Assembly (NCBI GenBank): GCA_002364325.1
Contig: DEXV01000003.1
Location: 185,397 to 249,396, forward strand
Direction: 5' to 3'
DNA from: Gillisia sp. UBA3175
GTDB taxonomy: Bacteria; Bacteroidota; Bacteroidia; Flavobacteriales; Flavobacteriaceae
DNA length: 64,000 nt
Position numbers and translations under genes: made by a program. The notes below the pieces were generated by a model. The model did not search any database. It worked only from the letters and a program-made list of their open reading frames with translations, and was not told the DNA's origin. Below, one piece after another: positions 33,768 through 44,200 of this stretch (positions within the stretch are counted from its first letter, which is position 1; the number at the start of each line of letters is the position of its first letter).

Positions 33768-33835
33768 TTGTCATCCTGACCTTGTCGAAGGATGGCGTTT
33801 CCCCGCTTTAGCGGGGACCGGGCTATCCGTTTCAA
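33768..33835. repeat. REP-like palindromic element
   Basis: Contains CATCCT...AGGATG (33772-33777 with 33789-33794) around CCTTGTCG, then a GC hairpin CCCCGC/GCGGGG (33801-33806 with 33811-33816). The GTCATCCTGACCTTGTCGAA core is a sequence seen repeatedly in Bacteroidota genomes. It lies between the tmRNA 5' end and the likely tmRNA promoter, so it would be part of the precursor leader. Confidence 0.6.
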
Positions 33836-33892
33836 TCCATATTAATTTAAAAAAATTAAAATGGGATTTTCACTTCTATCCCTAACGCGGTG

Positions 33893-33900
33893 CAAAGATA
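33893..33900 (-). promoter_or_regulatory. Candidate -7 element for tmRNA (minus strand)
   Basis: TATCTTTG on the minus strand matches the Bacteroidota TAnnTTTG element. It lies 146 bases ahead of the mature tmRNA 5' end, implying a processed leader. No clear -33 TTG was found. Confidence 0.5.
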
Positions 33901-33914
33901 CAGATTAAAATTTA

Positions 33915-33922
33915 TATCTTTG
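33915..33922 (+). promoter_or_regulatory. Candidate -7 element for the gene at 33960
   Basis: An exact TATCTTTG 38 bases before the start codon. It points away from the minus-strand element at 33893, so two divergent promoters lie within 30 bases. Confidence 0.6.
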
Positions 33923-33959
33923 GGAATCACCTAATAATCTACAAAAGATATACCAGTCT

Positions 33960-35174
33960 ATGATAAAATTTGCCCTAATTAAAGAGCGTAAAACCCCACC
34001 GGATAGAAGAGTAGTTTTTTCACCTAAAAAATTACAAGAGATCGTTCAAAAATTCCCAGAGGCAAGTTTCAAAATTGAATCATCAGAGTTCAGAATTTTT
34101 AAAGACTCGGAGTATGAGGAAGCAGGATTTCAAGTATCTAAAGATATTTCAGATTGTGAAGTGTTACTTGGAGTAAAGGAAGTACCTATTGAAAACTTAA
34201 TTCCAAATAAAAAATATTTCTTCTTTTCGCACACTATCAAAAAACAACCTTATAATAGAGATCTTTTAAAAGCAATTTTAAAAAACAATATAGAATTATA
34301 TGATCATGAAACCATTACCAAAGCAAATGGTAATAGACTCATTGGTTTTGGTAGGTATGCAGGTTTGGTAGGCGCTTATAATGGTTTTAGGGCATTAGGA
34401 TTAAGAGATAGCTTATACGACCTGCCAAAAGTTGAAGCTTTAGCAGATCTAAAATCTGTATTAAAAGAATTGGATAAGATCAAAATTCCAATTATAAAAA
34501 TACTGCTTACCGGATCTGGGAAAGTAGCCCATGGAGCTAAGGAAATATTAGATCATTTAAAGATCAAGCAGGTTATTGTTTCAGAATATCTGGAAAATGA
34601 ATTTCAAGAGCCGGTTTACTGTTTAATAGATGTGCTGGATTATAATATACATAATAGCGGAAAGAATACAACAAATTCACATTTTTATAAGCACCCGGAA
34701 GAATACCAGTCTAACTTCATGAGATTTGCGGCTGTGAGTGATATTTTTATCGCCGGACATTTCTATGGAGATGGCGCTCCCGTGTTTTTTACTCAGCAGG
34801 ATGCAAATTCTAATAAATTTAAAATCAATTTAATTGCTGATATTTCTTGTGATATTAATGGTCCTATAGCAAGTACGATAAGAGCCTCTACTATTGCAGA
34901 TCCAATTTATGGATATGACCCAAAAACTGGTAAAGAGGTAGGCTTTAAAGAAAAAGGAGCAATCACGGTAATGGCAGTAGATAATTTGCCTTGTGAGTTG
35001 CCTAAGGATGCAAGTGAAGGATTTGGATTAATGTTCATGGAATATGTTATCCCAGCCTTTTTTAATGGAGATAAAGATGGCATCCTTGAGAGAGCAAGAA
35101 TGACAAAAGATGGCAAGTTAACAGCGCGATTTAATTATTTACAGGATTATGTTGGGAATACAGCTATTATATAA
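33960..35174 (+). CDS. Saccharopine/alanine-dehydrogenase-like NAD(P)-dependent oxidoreductase
   Basis: A 404-residue enzyme. The N-terminal AlaDH/PNT-type domain starts IKFALIKERKTPPDRRVVFS and includes FFFSHTIKKQPYNRDLLKAI and ELYDHETITKANGNRLIGFG. The Rossmann region reads IIKILLTGSGKVAHGAKEIL, followed by LIADISCDINGPIASTIRAS and ADPIYGYDP. This plan fits the lysine-forming saccharopine dehydrogenase/alanine dehydrogenase superfamily. The substrate is not certain; Bacteroidota members are usually annotated only as oxidoreductases. Confidence 0.82.
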   Translation: MIKFALIKERKTPPDRRVVFSPKKLQEIVQKFPEASFKIESSEFRIFKDSEYEEAGFQVSKDISDCEVLLGVKEVPIENLIPNKKYFFFSHTIKKQPYNRDLLKAILKNNIELYDHETITKANGNRLIGFGRYAGLVGAYNGFRALGLRDSLYDLPKVEALADLKSVLKELDKIKIPIIKILLTGSGKVAHGAKEILDHLKIKQVIVSEYLENEFQEPVYCLIDVLDYNIHNSGKNTTNSHFYKHPEEYQSNFMRFAAVSDIFIAGHFYGDGAPVFFTQQDANSNKFKINLIADISCDINGPIASTIRASTIADPIYGYDPKTGKEVGFKEKGAITVMAVDNLPCELPKDASEGFGLMFMEYVIPAFFNGDKDGILERARMTKDGKLTARFNYLQDYVGNTAII

Positions 35175-35258
35175 TATCATGTTACAAAAATTCTATTATC
35201 TCTATAAATCAAAAAAGATGATTTTTAAGCAATTCTAGTTTTCGTCATTTAGCTAAAT

Positions 35259-35543
35259 CTAGCTTCCAGCAATAGGAGTTCCAAAAATTCCCACTGCCAA
35301 TTCTGCCCATATAATTAAAAATATAGCTAGAATTATTGCGCACATGACTATTTTGTTTTTAGTACTTGATATATTTCTTAAAACTAGCTCGCATGCGAAT
35401 CCAGTGCAAAGAAGTAAGATTCCCATTAAAACAAAATCGGCTAGATCCCAGTCTACCTCATTAGTAAATTGCATCGCTATTAGCGGAATTAGTAATAAAA
35501 TCCCGATTATAATTACAATAATTAAAGGCCTTCTGTTTTTCAT
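35259..35543 (-). CDS. Small membrane protein, three predicted helices (94 aa)
   Basis: A 94-residue protein with hydrophobic segments near residues 7-25 (IIVIIIGILLLIPLIAM), 36-55 (DFVLMGILLLCTGFACELVL) and 66-88 (MCAIILAIFLIIWAELAV). No catalytic motif and no recognised family. It is a single gene preceded by the terminator of the upstream channel gene, so it has its own promoter. Similar small proteins are common in flavobacteria; the function is unknown. Confidence 0.7.
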   Translation of the reverse strand: MKNRRPLIIVIIIGILLLIPLIAMQFTNEVDWDLADFVLMGILLLCTGFACELVLRNISSTKNKIVMCAIILAIFLIIWAELAVGIFGTPIAGS

Positions 35544-35610
35544 TGTTTATGGTTGTTACATACTTTACAAAAGGTAAGAGTAAATATGTGAAATAGCAAT
35601 GGGTAATAAA

Positions 35611-35640
35611 AAAAGCCCACAAATATTTGCGGGCTTTTAT
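35611..35640 (-). terminator. Terminator after the CmpX-like gene
   Basis: Stem AGCCC/GGGCT extended by CAAA/TTTG with one A:C mismatch (35614-35635), flanked by A and T runs so it works in both directions. It separates two minus-strand genes. Confidence 0.75.
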
Positions 35641-35700
35641 CAAAATATACATCTTAATTCTTATAAATTAAGTCTTGGGTCATTTGGATCTCTTCTGCTA

Positions 35701-36975
35701 TCAAAATTCACTAGAGCCAGAATCTGGTCTATTTGGATTTGCAGGATCGTTTATATCCCTTTGAGGTTTTGTAGGATTCACTTGATCTTCAACTCTATGT
35801 GCAACCTTATCATCTTTGAATTTTTGGATAATCTCCCTAAAATGTTCTCCCGCAGCTTCTCTACCACCAAGTCCATAACTTAAGGCGAAGGCTACAGCAA
35901 GTGCTCCTAAAATAAGCCCAAAGGCTAATTCCACGATCTCATTAGCAATTCCCATAGTTCGTAGGGCAATTGCTATAAACAAAGCTAAGGATGCCCATCT
36001 TATAATACTTGCGATAAAATTATTGTTACTCGATTTCGTCATTGTATTATAGATCATTACTGAAATATAATTACCAATAGCAAGAATTATCAAGCCGAAG
36101 ATTATTTGTCCAGTTACTTCTAGTATCTGATTTAAAATCTCTGTTAATCTATCCAATCCTAAAATTTCTACTGCGGTAATTACTCCAAAGAAAACTAGAA
36201 AGAAATAAATAAGGTTTGCTACTATCTTAGATAAAGATTGATTTGCACCAATCATATTCTGGATCTGTATTTTTTCAGCAAGAGAATCTAATCCAAGGCT
36301 CTTAAATAGATCTTCTAAGAAATCTGCAAGAAATTTTCCACCCCAGATAAATAAAGTTAAAATTAAGGCGGCAATAATAATTTCACCCAGCATTTCTGTG
36401 AAGCCGTACAAAATATCATTTGCAGGTTCAGAAATAGCTTCTAATTCTAATGCGTTAAAAGCTTGAATTAAAAAAGGAACAAATATGATAATAAAAACCA
36501 CTTTTTTAAGAATGTTCACCAATTTATCGGTATCCTTAAATCCGGTTTTATCTACCATTTTGTCAAGAAAGCTTCCGCCAATGCTAACAAGATTGGCAAC
36601 AAACTTGGCTAAAACATATCCTATAGCTCCAATTAATATTGCTCCTATAATATTAGGTACAAAAGATAGAAATTCATCTACCATATTTTCCAGTGGGGTA
36701 AGCACTTGGTCTATCCCGAGAATTTCGAGAACTATCAAAATTACTATGATCATTACTAAGTAATAAAAGATATTTCCCAGAAATACATTGGTATCTCCAA
36801 CATCGGTTCGTCCAAATACTTTTTCGTCCCAGCGAGTCTTTCTTAGCAGTCTCACCACAAGGGCTTTAATTCCCTTAGCTATAAGCCATCCAACCAATAA
36901 TACCAATAAAGCGCCTAAGAGATCAGGCAAAAAATCGGATACTCGATCAGCAAAATTTTCTAGTTGATTTTCCAT
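35701..36975 (-). CDS. CmpX-like conserved-TM-helix (mechanosensitive channel family) protein
   Basis: A 424-residue integral membrane protein with repeated conserved TM helix units: FLPDLLGALLVLLVGWLIAK, FVPNIIGAILIGAIGYVLAK, GEIIIAALILTLFIWGGKFL and GQIIFGLIILAIGNYISVMI, each a hydrophobic helix with central Gly. The C-terminal pore-lining-like helix LILGALAVAFALSYGLGGRE ends in the GLGGR motif of MscS-related CmpX proteins. A Pro/Asn-rich charged tail follows. No MscS beta domain is present, so mechanosensitive gating is not assured. Confidence 0.85.
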   Translation of the reverse strand: MENQLENFADRVSDFLPDLLGALLVLLVGWLIAKGIKALVVRLLRKTRWDEKVFGRTDVGDTNVFLGNIFYYLVMIIVILIVLEILGIDQVLTPLENMVDEFLSFVPNIIGAILIGAIGYVLAKFVANLVSIGGSFLDKMVDKTGFKDTDKLVNILKKVVFIIIFVPFLIQAFNALELEAISEPANDILYGFTEMLGEIIIAALILTLFIWGGKFLADFLEDLFKSLGLDSLAEKIQIQNMIGANQSLSKIVANLIYFFLVFFGVITAVEILGLDRLTEILNQILEVTGQIIFGLIILAIGNYISVMIYNTMTKSSNNNFIASIIRWASLALFIAIALRTMGIANEIVELAFGLILGALAVAFALSYGLGGREAAGEHFREIIQKFKDDKVAHRVEDQVNPTKPQRDINDPANPNRPDSGSSEF

Positions 36976-37119
36976 TATATGTTTTCAGTTTTAAGGTTAG
37001 AAGCTTAAATTAAGGAAAACATATACATTTAATGTTGTGCTTAACAACAATTTATAAATTAAAACTAAAAAAAGGCATTAAAATTTTGGAATTCACTATT
37101 TAAACCGAAGAATAATGAA

Positions 37120-37938
37120 TTATAATGAATTTACCGTTTTTCTAATTGCAGTTAAGTTGGTTAGCAATTTCTCTAAGTATTTAAGATCCAACATATTTGC
37201 ACCATCGCTTTTTGCATTTGCAGGATCGAAATGGGTTTCTATAAACAAACCATCTACATTATTTACGATTCCGGCTCTGGCTATAGTCTCAATCATATCT
37301 GGTCTACCTCCTGTTACTCCGCTAGTCTGATTTGGTTGTTGTAAAGAATGAGTGACATCTAAAACGGTAGGCGCATATTCCCTCATGGTTGGAATTCCTC
37401 TAAAATCTACAATCATATCCTGGTAACCAAACATGGTACCTCTATCGGTGATCATCACTTGATCATTATTGCAATCGGTCACTTTAGTAACCGCATGTTT
37501 CATGCTCTCCGGACTCATAAACTGTCCTTTCTTTAAATTTACTACTTTCCCGGTATTTGCGGCCGCCACTACTAGATCTGTTTGCCTAACTAAGAAAGCA
37601 GGGATCTGCAAAATATCTACATATTCTGCCGCCATTGCGGCATCACTAACTTCATGAATATCGGTTACAGTAGGAACTTTAAAGGTTTCAGAAACCTTTT
37701 TCAAAATTTTAAGTGCCTTTTCATCCCCAATTCCTGTAAAACTATCTATTCTGCTTCTATTCGCTTTTTTAAAGGAGCCTTTAAAAACATAGGGGATCTT
37801 TAATTTATTAGTGATCTCCATAACTTTTTCCGCAATTCTTAATGCCATTTCTTCGCTTTCTATAGCACAAGGACCGGCAAGTAAAAAGAAGTTATTAGAA
37901 TTAATATGTTGAAGTTGTGGAATTTTATCTAGTTTCAT
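37120..37938 (-). CDS. kdsA: 3-deoxy-8-phosphooctulonate synthase (KDO-8-P synthase)
   Basis: Condenses arabinose-5-phosphate with PEP to KDO-8-P for lipopolysaccharide. The 272-residue TIM-barrel protein has FFLLAGPCAIESEEMALRIA, YVFKGSFKKANRSRIDSFTG, VPTVTDIHEVSDAAMAAEYV, IPAFLVRQTDLVVAAANTG, VNLKKGQFMSPESMKHAVTK and VVDGLFIETHFDP-like C-terminal motifs. An ATG at 37947 adds three residues, but the -7 element at 37963-37956 leaves almost no leader before it, so the ATG at 37938 is more likely. Confidence 0.95.
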   Translation of the reverse strand: MKLDKIPQLQHINSNNFFLLAGPCAIESEEMALRIAEKVMEITNKLKIPYVFKGSFKKANRSRIDSFTGIGDEKALKILKKVSETFKVPTVTDIHEVSDAAMAAEYVDILQIPAFLVRQTDLVVAAANTGKVVNLKKGQFMSPESMKHAVTKVTDCNNDQVMITDRGTMFGYQDMIVDFRGIPTMREYAPTVLDVTHSLQQPNQTSGVTGGRPDMIETIARAGIVNNVDGLFIETHFDPANAKSDGANMLDLKYLEKLLTNLTAIRKTVNSL

Positions 37939-37955
37939 GATGTTCAATTATGGCA

Positions 37956-37963
37956 CAAAGATA
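37956..37963 (-). promoter_or_regulatory. Candidate -7 element for kdsA
   Basis: TATCTTTG on the minus strand, 17 bases ahead of the preferred kdsA ATG. No clear -33 TTG at the expected distance. Confidence 0.5.
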
Positions 37964-38170
37964 ATGATATAGAAAGTTATTGGCATTCTAAAAATAAAGG
38001 AATTCAACTATAGAATAATCATTTTACCATATAGCTTCGACTCACAGATTTCTGAGATTCTTTCAATATGAAAGTTCAGAATTATAAAAAGCAGAAAATT
38101 AGAATAGTAGTTCAATGCTTTTTAATTTGAGAATAATTAGTAAGTATGATGATATCGAGAAAATTAGGAG

Positions 38171-38178
38171 TACCTTTG
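38171..38178 (+). promoter_or_regulatory. Candidate -7 element for typA
   Basis: TACCTTTG matches TAnnTTTG, 25 bases before the typA ATG. The -33 region is weak. Confidence 0.55.
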
Positions 38179-38203
38179 CAGCCTTAAAAATGAGGCGTTT
38201 ATT

Positions 38204-40003
38204 ATGAAAGCTACTAAAAATATTGCGATTATCGCACACGTTGACCACGGTAAAACCACCTTGGTTGATAAGATTATGTACCATTGTCAACTTTTTCGTG
38301 ATAACGAAAATACGGGCGATCTTATTTTGGATAATAACGATTTGGAACGAGAACGTGGGATCACCATTACTTCCAAAAACGTTTCTGTTGTTTATAAAGA
38401 CACAAAAATTAATATAATTGATACTCCTGGTCACGCCGATTTTGGTGGAGAGGTAGAGCGAGTATTGAACATGGCAGATGGAGTTCTTCTTTTAGTAGAT
38501 GCTTTTGAAGGTCCTATGCCGCAAACTAGATTTGTTTTACAAAAAGCAATAGACCTTGGTCTTAAGCCTTGCGTTGTTATAAATAAGGTAGATAAGGAAA
38601 ATTGTACTCCAGAAGAAGTACATGAGAAAGTTTTCGACTTGATGTTCGAATTAGGTGCTGAAGAATGGCAACTTGATTTTCCAACAGTTTATGGTTCAGC
38701 TAAAAATAACTGGATGAGCGACGATTGGAGAAATCAAACCGACAATATCGAGCCATTATTAGACATGGTTTTAGAGCATGTAAAATCTCCTACTATAGAA
38801 GAAGGATCTACTCAAATGTTGATCACTTCTTTAGACTTTTCATCTTTTACAGGACGAATTGCAATTGGAAGATTACAAAGAGGAAAATTAAAAGAAGGTA
38901 TGTCTGTATCTTTGGTTAAGCGTGATGGAAGCATCAAGAAGACCAAAATTAAAGAGCTTCATACTTTTGAAGGATTAGGAAGAAGAAAGATAGAAGAAGT
39001 TGAGGCAGGAGATATTTGTGCTATAGTTGGTCTTGAAGGATTTGAAATTGGTGATACTGTTGCCGATCTTGAAAATCCACAAGGATTAAAAACTATTGCT
39101 ATTGATGAGCCTACTATGAGTATGCTTTTTACCATTAACGATTCTCCATTTTTTGGACAAGATGGTAAATTTGTAACTTCTAGACATATTAGAGAACGTT
39201 TGGCTAAAGAACTTGAAAAAAACCTTGCCCTAAAAGTTGAACCTACAGACAGTGCCGATAAATTTATGGTATTTGGTCGTGGTGTTCTTCACTTGTCTGT
39301 TCTTATTGAAACGATGAGAAGAGAAGGCTATGAACTTCAAATTGGTCAGCCACAAGTAATCATCAAGGAAATAGATGGTGTGAAATGTGAGCCAGTAGAA
39401 GAAATGACTATAGATCTTCCGGAAACTGTTTCTGGAAAAGCTGTAGAAATGGTTTCTATGCGAAAAGGAGAGATGACCAGTATGGAAGCTAAGGGTGAAC
39501 GTATGATCATCCAATTCATGATCCCATCTCGTGGAATTATTGGATTAAGAAATAATTTGCTTACTGCAACTGCCGGAGAGGCTATCATGTCTCACCGTTT
39601 TAAAGAATACCAACCCTTAAAAGGTGGTATCCCAGAACGTCAGAATGGTTCTTTAGTTTCTATGGAGAGAGGAAAAGCTATTCCTTATTCTATAGATAAA
39701 CTGCAGGATAGAGGAAAGTTCTTTGTGGATCCGGGTGAAGATATTTACGAAGGTCAGGTTATTGGAGAGAATTCTCGTCAGGATGACATGGCTGTGAATA
39801 TTACTAAAACAAAGAAAATGTCCAACGTGCGTTCGTCTGGAGCAGATGATAAAGCGAAGATTGTTCCGGCAATTAAGTTCTCTTTAGAAGAAGCTTTAGA
39901 ATACATTCAGAAAGATGAATATGTAGAGGTAACTCCAAAGCATATACGTTTGCGTAAGATCTATCTTAGCGAAAATGAACGTAAGAGAAGTAAAATAAAT
40001 TAA
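38204..40003 (+). CDS. typA: Ribosome-associated GTPase TypA/BipA
   Basis: A 599-residue translational GTPase that acts on the ribosome in stress and assembly. G motifs: AHVDHGKTTLVDKIM (G1), RGITITSKN (G2), DTPGHADFGGEV (G3) and NKVDKE (G4). EF-G-like domains III and V follow, then the BipA-specific C-terminal domain with RNNLLTATAGEAIMSHRFKE. Length and motif order match the family. Single-gene unit with its own promoter and terminator. Confidence 0.97.
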   Translation: MKATKNIAIIAHVDHGKTTLVDKIMYHCQLFRDNENTGDLILDNNDLERERGITITSKNVSVVYKDTKINIIDTPGHADFGGEVERVLNMADGVLLLVDAFEGPMPQTRFVLQKAIDLGLKPCVVINKVDKENCTPEEVHEKVFDLMFELGAEEWQLDFPTVYGSAKNNWMSDDWRNQTDNIEPLLDMVLEHVKSPTIEEGSTQMLITSLDFSSFTGRIAIGRLQRGKLKEGMSVSLVKRDGSIKKTKIKELHTFEGLGRRKIEEVEAGDICAIVGLEGFEIGDTVADLENPQGLKTIAIDEPTMSMLFTINDSPFFGQDGKFVTSRHIRERLAKELEKNLALKVEPTDSADKFMVFGRGVLHLSVLIETMRREGYELQIGQPQVIIKEIDGVKCEPVEEMTIDLPETVSGKAVEMVSMRKGEMTSMEAKGERMIIQFMIPSRGIIGLRNNLLTATAGEAIMSHRFKEYQPLKGGIPERQNGSLVSMERGKAIPYSIDKLQDRGKFFVDPGEDIYEGQVIGENSRQDDMAVNITKTKKMSNVRSSGADDKAKIVPAIKFSLEEALEYIQKDEYVEVTPKHIRLRKIYLSENERKRSKIN

Positions 40004-40023
40004 TACTTAAAAGTATTTATATA

Positions 40024-40055
40024 AAAATCCCGAACTGCAGGTTCGGGATTTTTTG
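40024..40055 (+). terminator. Rho-independent terminator after typA
   Basis: An 11-bp perfect stem (AAATCCCGAAC at 40025-40035 with 40041-40051), a five-base loop and a T run. Confidence 0.88.
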
Positions 40056-40068
40056 TTTTATAAAACTT

Positions 40069-40245
40069 TTACTTTTTGTTGTTATACTTCTGAATAACAA
40101 TAATAGTAGCGATGATTAAAGCAATTATTAAAAATGCGATGAGAAAAAACACCCAGTTATAGTTAGGGAAGAATTTCAGAATAACACCTAATAAGATTAT
40201 CAGGGACACACCTATCAAAGTAAAACCAGTTTTTTGAATTTCCAT
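40069..40245 (-). CDS. Small two-helix membrane protein (58 aa)
   Basis: A minus-strand ATG-to-TAA frame starting MEIQKTGFTLIGVSLIILLG and ending VIQKYNNKK. It has two hydrophobic segments with a PNYNW turn between them (GVSLIILLGVILKFF and VFFLIAFLIIALIIATIIVI) and positive charges at the end, as expected for a real inner-membrane miniprotein. It sits 39 bases after the stop of ftsE on the same strand and may be co-transcribed. No family is recognised. Confidence 0.65.
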   Translation of the reverse strand: MEIQKTGFTLIGVSLIILLGVILKFFPNYNWVFFLIAFLIIALIIATIIVIQKYNNKK

Positions 40246-40284
40246 AGAAAGCTGTTATTATTCTTATATGTGGAATGACAAGAT

Positions 40285-40968
40285 TTATAAAGATTTTTGC
40301 ACCACTTCAAAAACACGTTGCCCATCACATTTTAAGGTTTTAGATGGATACTTCAACAATAAAGCATAATCATGAGTTGCCATTAATATGGTGTTTCCAT
40401 TCTTACTTATCTCTTGAAGAACTTCCATAACCTCTACAGAGGTTTGTGGATCTAGGTTTCCTGTAGGTTCATCTGCAAGAATTAGTTCTGGGTCATTTAA
40501 CAATGCGCGTGCAATAGCAATACGCTGCTGCTCTCCACCAGATAATTGATATGGAAACTTAAACCCCTTGGTTTTCATTCCAACCTTATCCAATACTTCA
40601 TCTATTCTACGATCCATAGATTGTTTTTCTTTCCAGCCAGTAGCTTTCAAAACAAAACTTAAGTTCTCGCGAACATTTCTATCATTTAGCAACTTAAAAT
40701 CTTGAAAGACCACTCCTAATTTTCTACGTAGAAAGGGAATGTCATTTTCCTTTAAGGTCCTTAAATTATAATCTACAATGCTTCCTTCACCTTCGGTTAG
40801 AGGAAGGTCACCGTAGAGCGTTTTCATAAAACTACTTTTTCCGGTTCCTGTCTTTCCAATTAGATATACAAAATCCCCTTTGTAAATAGTTACATCTACT
40901 TCAGATAAAATAAGACTTTCACGTTGATAGATAGCAGCATTTTTTAATTCTAGGACAATGTTAGACAT
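40285..40968 (-). CDS. ftsE: Cell-division ABC ATPase FtsE
   Basis: A 227-residue ABC ATPase. Walker A is [11 protein letters not shown], the Q-loop VVFQDFKLL, the signature [16 protein letters not shown], Walker [14 protein letters not shown] and the H-loop [19 protein letters not shown] is typical of FtsE, which works with FtsX to activate peptidoglycan hydrolases at the septum. ftsX is not adjacent. A LolD-type role is the alternative, but the DFKLL segment favours FtsE. Confidence 0.85.
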   Translation of the reverse strand: MSNIVLELKNAAIYQRESLILSEVDVTIYKGDFVYLIGKTGTGKSSFMKTLYGDLPLTEGEGSIVDYNLRTLKENDIPFLRRKLGVVFQDFKLLNDRNVRENLSFVLKATGWKEKQSMDRRIDEVLDKVGMKTKGFKFPYQLSGGEQQRIAIARALLNDPELILADEPTGNLDPQTSVEVMEVLQEISKNGNTILMATHDYALLLKYPSKTLKCDGQRVFEVVQKSL

Positions 40969-41158
40969 AGGTTACGATTCTGGTTATATAGGTTTAAAAA
41001 TATTGGTAAATATACATTTTTCATCTGTTTCTAATATTTCTTTTTGTAGGACATATAGGATTCATTCGAGATAATTTTATTTAATAACGTTACACTATTT
41101 CGGCTTATTTCAAAAGGGGCACGACACTTTTTTTCATATTAACATAATTATCACAATG

Positions 41159-41194
41159 TTGTTGCGTTATGGAATAAGTGTTTAAGTATCTTTG
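41159..41194 (+). promoter_or_regulatory. Promoter of the TPR/beta-barrel operon
   Basis: -7 element TATCTTTG at 41187-41194, with TTG at 41162-41164 (22-base spacer) as -33. The TATCTTTG overlaps the first codons of a longer in-frame TTG start, which supports the ATG at 41219 as the true start. Confidence 0.65.
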
Positions 41195-41218
41195 ATTCAT
41201 CAACCTAAAACCAATTTA

Positions 41219-44200
41219 ATGACACGACGTATTGCCTCCTTCCTAGTTGTTTTCACCTTATTTTTTACATCCCTTTTTGCACAACAATCTGCCATTCAAA
41301 CCAATGACCTAGTAAAATTTAATAAGGCACTGGAATTATACAATAATCAGCAGTTTTTACCTGCCCAAACTTTATTTGATGAGGTTAAGGATGAAAGTGA
41401 CGATGAAAAAATAATTTCCGATAGTGCTTATTATATCGCAAATGCTGCGGTAAGACTTGGCCAGCCTGGAGCAGATAAATTAATGGAAGACTTTGTAGAG
41501 CGCTATCCTACTTCTACAAAAAGAAATACTGCCTTTATAGATGTGGCAGATTATTACTTCCAAACAGGGAAATATTCTTATGCTAGAAAATGGTATGACA
41601 AAGTAGATGAAAAAGGTATGAGTCGTGCAGATAAGGAGCGGTATTACTTTAATAATGGATATGCATATTATGCTTCTAATAATTTTGAAGAAGCTGCAAC
41701 ATACTTAAATAAAGTGCGTGATTCTAAGGAATATGGTTCTCAAGCCAAATATTACTTAGGATATATGGCATATGAAGGGGACGATTATGAACAAGCCAAC
41801 GAACTTTTTGAAGAGGTAAAGGAAAACGACAAATATTCTGAAAACCTTTCTTATTTCCAAAGTGACATGAACTTTAAGCAAGGGAATTTTGAAAAGGCAA
41901 TAGAATTAGGACTGGAGCAATTACCTAAAGCAAATAGAGCTGAGATCTCTGAGCTTAATAAGATTATAGGAGAAAGCTATTTTAACCTTGGTAAGTTTGA
42001 GCAAGCTATTCCTTATCTAAAAGAATATAAAGGATTAAGAGGCAAATGGACCAATACAGATTATTACCAATTGGGTTATGCTTATTACAAGCAAGGAGAT
42101 TATGAAAGTGCTATTTCTGAATTCAATAAAATTATAGACGGGAAAAATAGCATTGCCCAAAACGCTTATTACCATTTAGCACAATCTTATTTAAATCTGG
42201 ACCAAAAGCAACAAGCTCTTAATGCTTTTAAAAATGCAAGCGAAATGGATTTTGATGCTAAGATCCAAGAAGACGCATTTTTGAATTATGCTAAGCTTAG
42301 TTACCAAATTGGGAATAGTTACATGAGCCCTTCTGAAGTATTGATAAACTATTTGAATAGGTATCCAAATACTCCTGTAAGAAGTGAAATGGAAACTTTA
42401 TTAATAGATTCATTTATTACCTCTAAGAATTACGAAAAAGCGATGCAGCTTTTGGAGACCAATAAAAACTTCAGTGATAAGGCAGCTTACCAAAAAGTGG
42501 CGTATTTCTACGGATTGGAACTTTATGAAAATGGTGATTATAGAAACGCAAGTATCAATTTTGAAAAAGCATTAAAGAATAAAGTAGATCCTGTGATCAC
42601 AGCAAAAGCAACTTTTTGGAGAGCAGAAAGCGATTTCAACTTGAATAGAATGCAGGAAGCCTTAAGTGGCTATCAAGAATTTAATGCTATGAGTGCAAGT
42701 GCTGGATTAGCCGAAAAGAATAATATAGATTATAACATAGCTTATGCATATTTCAAACAAAAGGAATATGCTAAAGCTATAGATTACTTTAACAGATATG
42801 CAAATGGGTCTAATAATGAGAAGGCAAGAAGAAATGATGCCTATACCAGATTAGGAGACACTTATTTTGTAACTAGTAAGTACTGGCCAGCAATGGAAGC
42901 ATATACCAAGGCAATAGATATGAATCTTGGGAATACAGATTATGCTGCCTACCAAAAAGCTATTAGTTATGGTTTTGTAGATAGAAATGAAAGTAAGATA
43001 GAAGATCTTAGTAGTTTTTCTAATAAATATCCGCGCTCATCTTACAGGGACGATGCGATGTATGAATTAGGAAATACCTATGTAGCAATGAATAACACTG
43101 CTAAAGGAATAGAATCTTATAATAAATTGATTCGCGATGTTCCCGGAAGTGCTTTTGTCCCTCAAGCTATGCTAAAGCAAGGACTTATATATTTTAATGG
43201 TGATCAAGCAAACAAAGCTTTAGAGAGATTTAAAAAAGTGGTTGCAGATTATCCAAACACTCCCGAAGCAATGCAAGCGGTAAGTACCGCAAGATTGATA
43301 TATATTGATCTAGGAAAGACAGATGAATATGCTGCATGGGTTAAAAACATAGATTTTGTTGAAGTAACCGATGCAGATCTGGACAATACAACTTTTGAAG
43401 CTGCAGAAAAGCAGTATTTAAACAACAATACGGCAGCAGCAAAAACTGCTTTAGAAAAATACTTACAGTCGTTCCCCAATGGACTTAATTCTCTTAAAGG
43501 TAATTTCTATTTAGCACAGCTTTATTTTAGAGAAGATCAAAAAGATAAAGCGATTTCTAACTACAAATATGTTGTAAACAAACCAAGAAGTGAATTCTCT
43601 GAGCAAGCTTTGGCAAGATTATCTCAGATCTATCTTGAAAAGAGAAATTATCAGGAGGCATTACCCTTGTTACAAAGATTGGAAGGGGAGGCAGATTTCG
43701 ATCAGAATGTAATTTATGCACAGTCTAACTTGATGAAATCTTTTTATGAATTAAAAGATTTTAGTAAAGCAGTTTCTTATGCTGAAAAAGTATTGAAGAA
43801 TTCTTCCATAGAAAACAATGTAAAATCTGATGCACAGGTGATCATCGCCAGATCTGCATTTAGTACCGGTGATGAAACTAAAGCAAAAAACGCCTATGCT
43901 GAGGTTTTGAAAATTGCAACCGGAGAATTGGCTGCAGAAGCACTTTATTATGATGCTTATTTTAAAAACAAGGCAGCAAACTTTAAAGCCTCTAACGAGT
44001 CTGTTCAAAAATTAGCAAAAGATTATTCCGGCTATAAATTTTATGGAGCAAAAGGATTGATCGTGATGGCTAAGAATTTCTATGCTTTGAAAGATGCTTA
44101 CCAGGCTACATATATTTTGGATAACGTAATTAAGAACTTTAAGGAGTTTCCAGATGTTGTGCAGGAAGCACAAACAGAATTGAACAAGATAAAAGCAATG

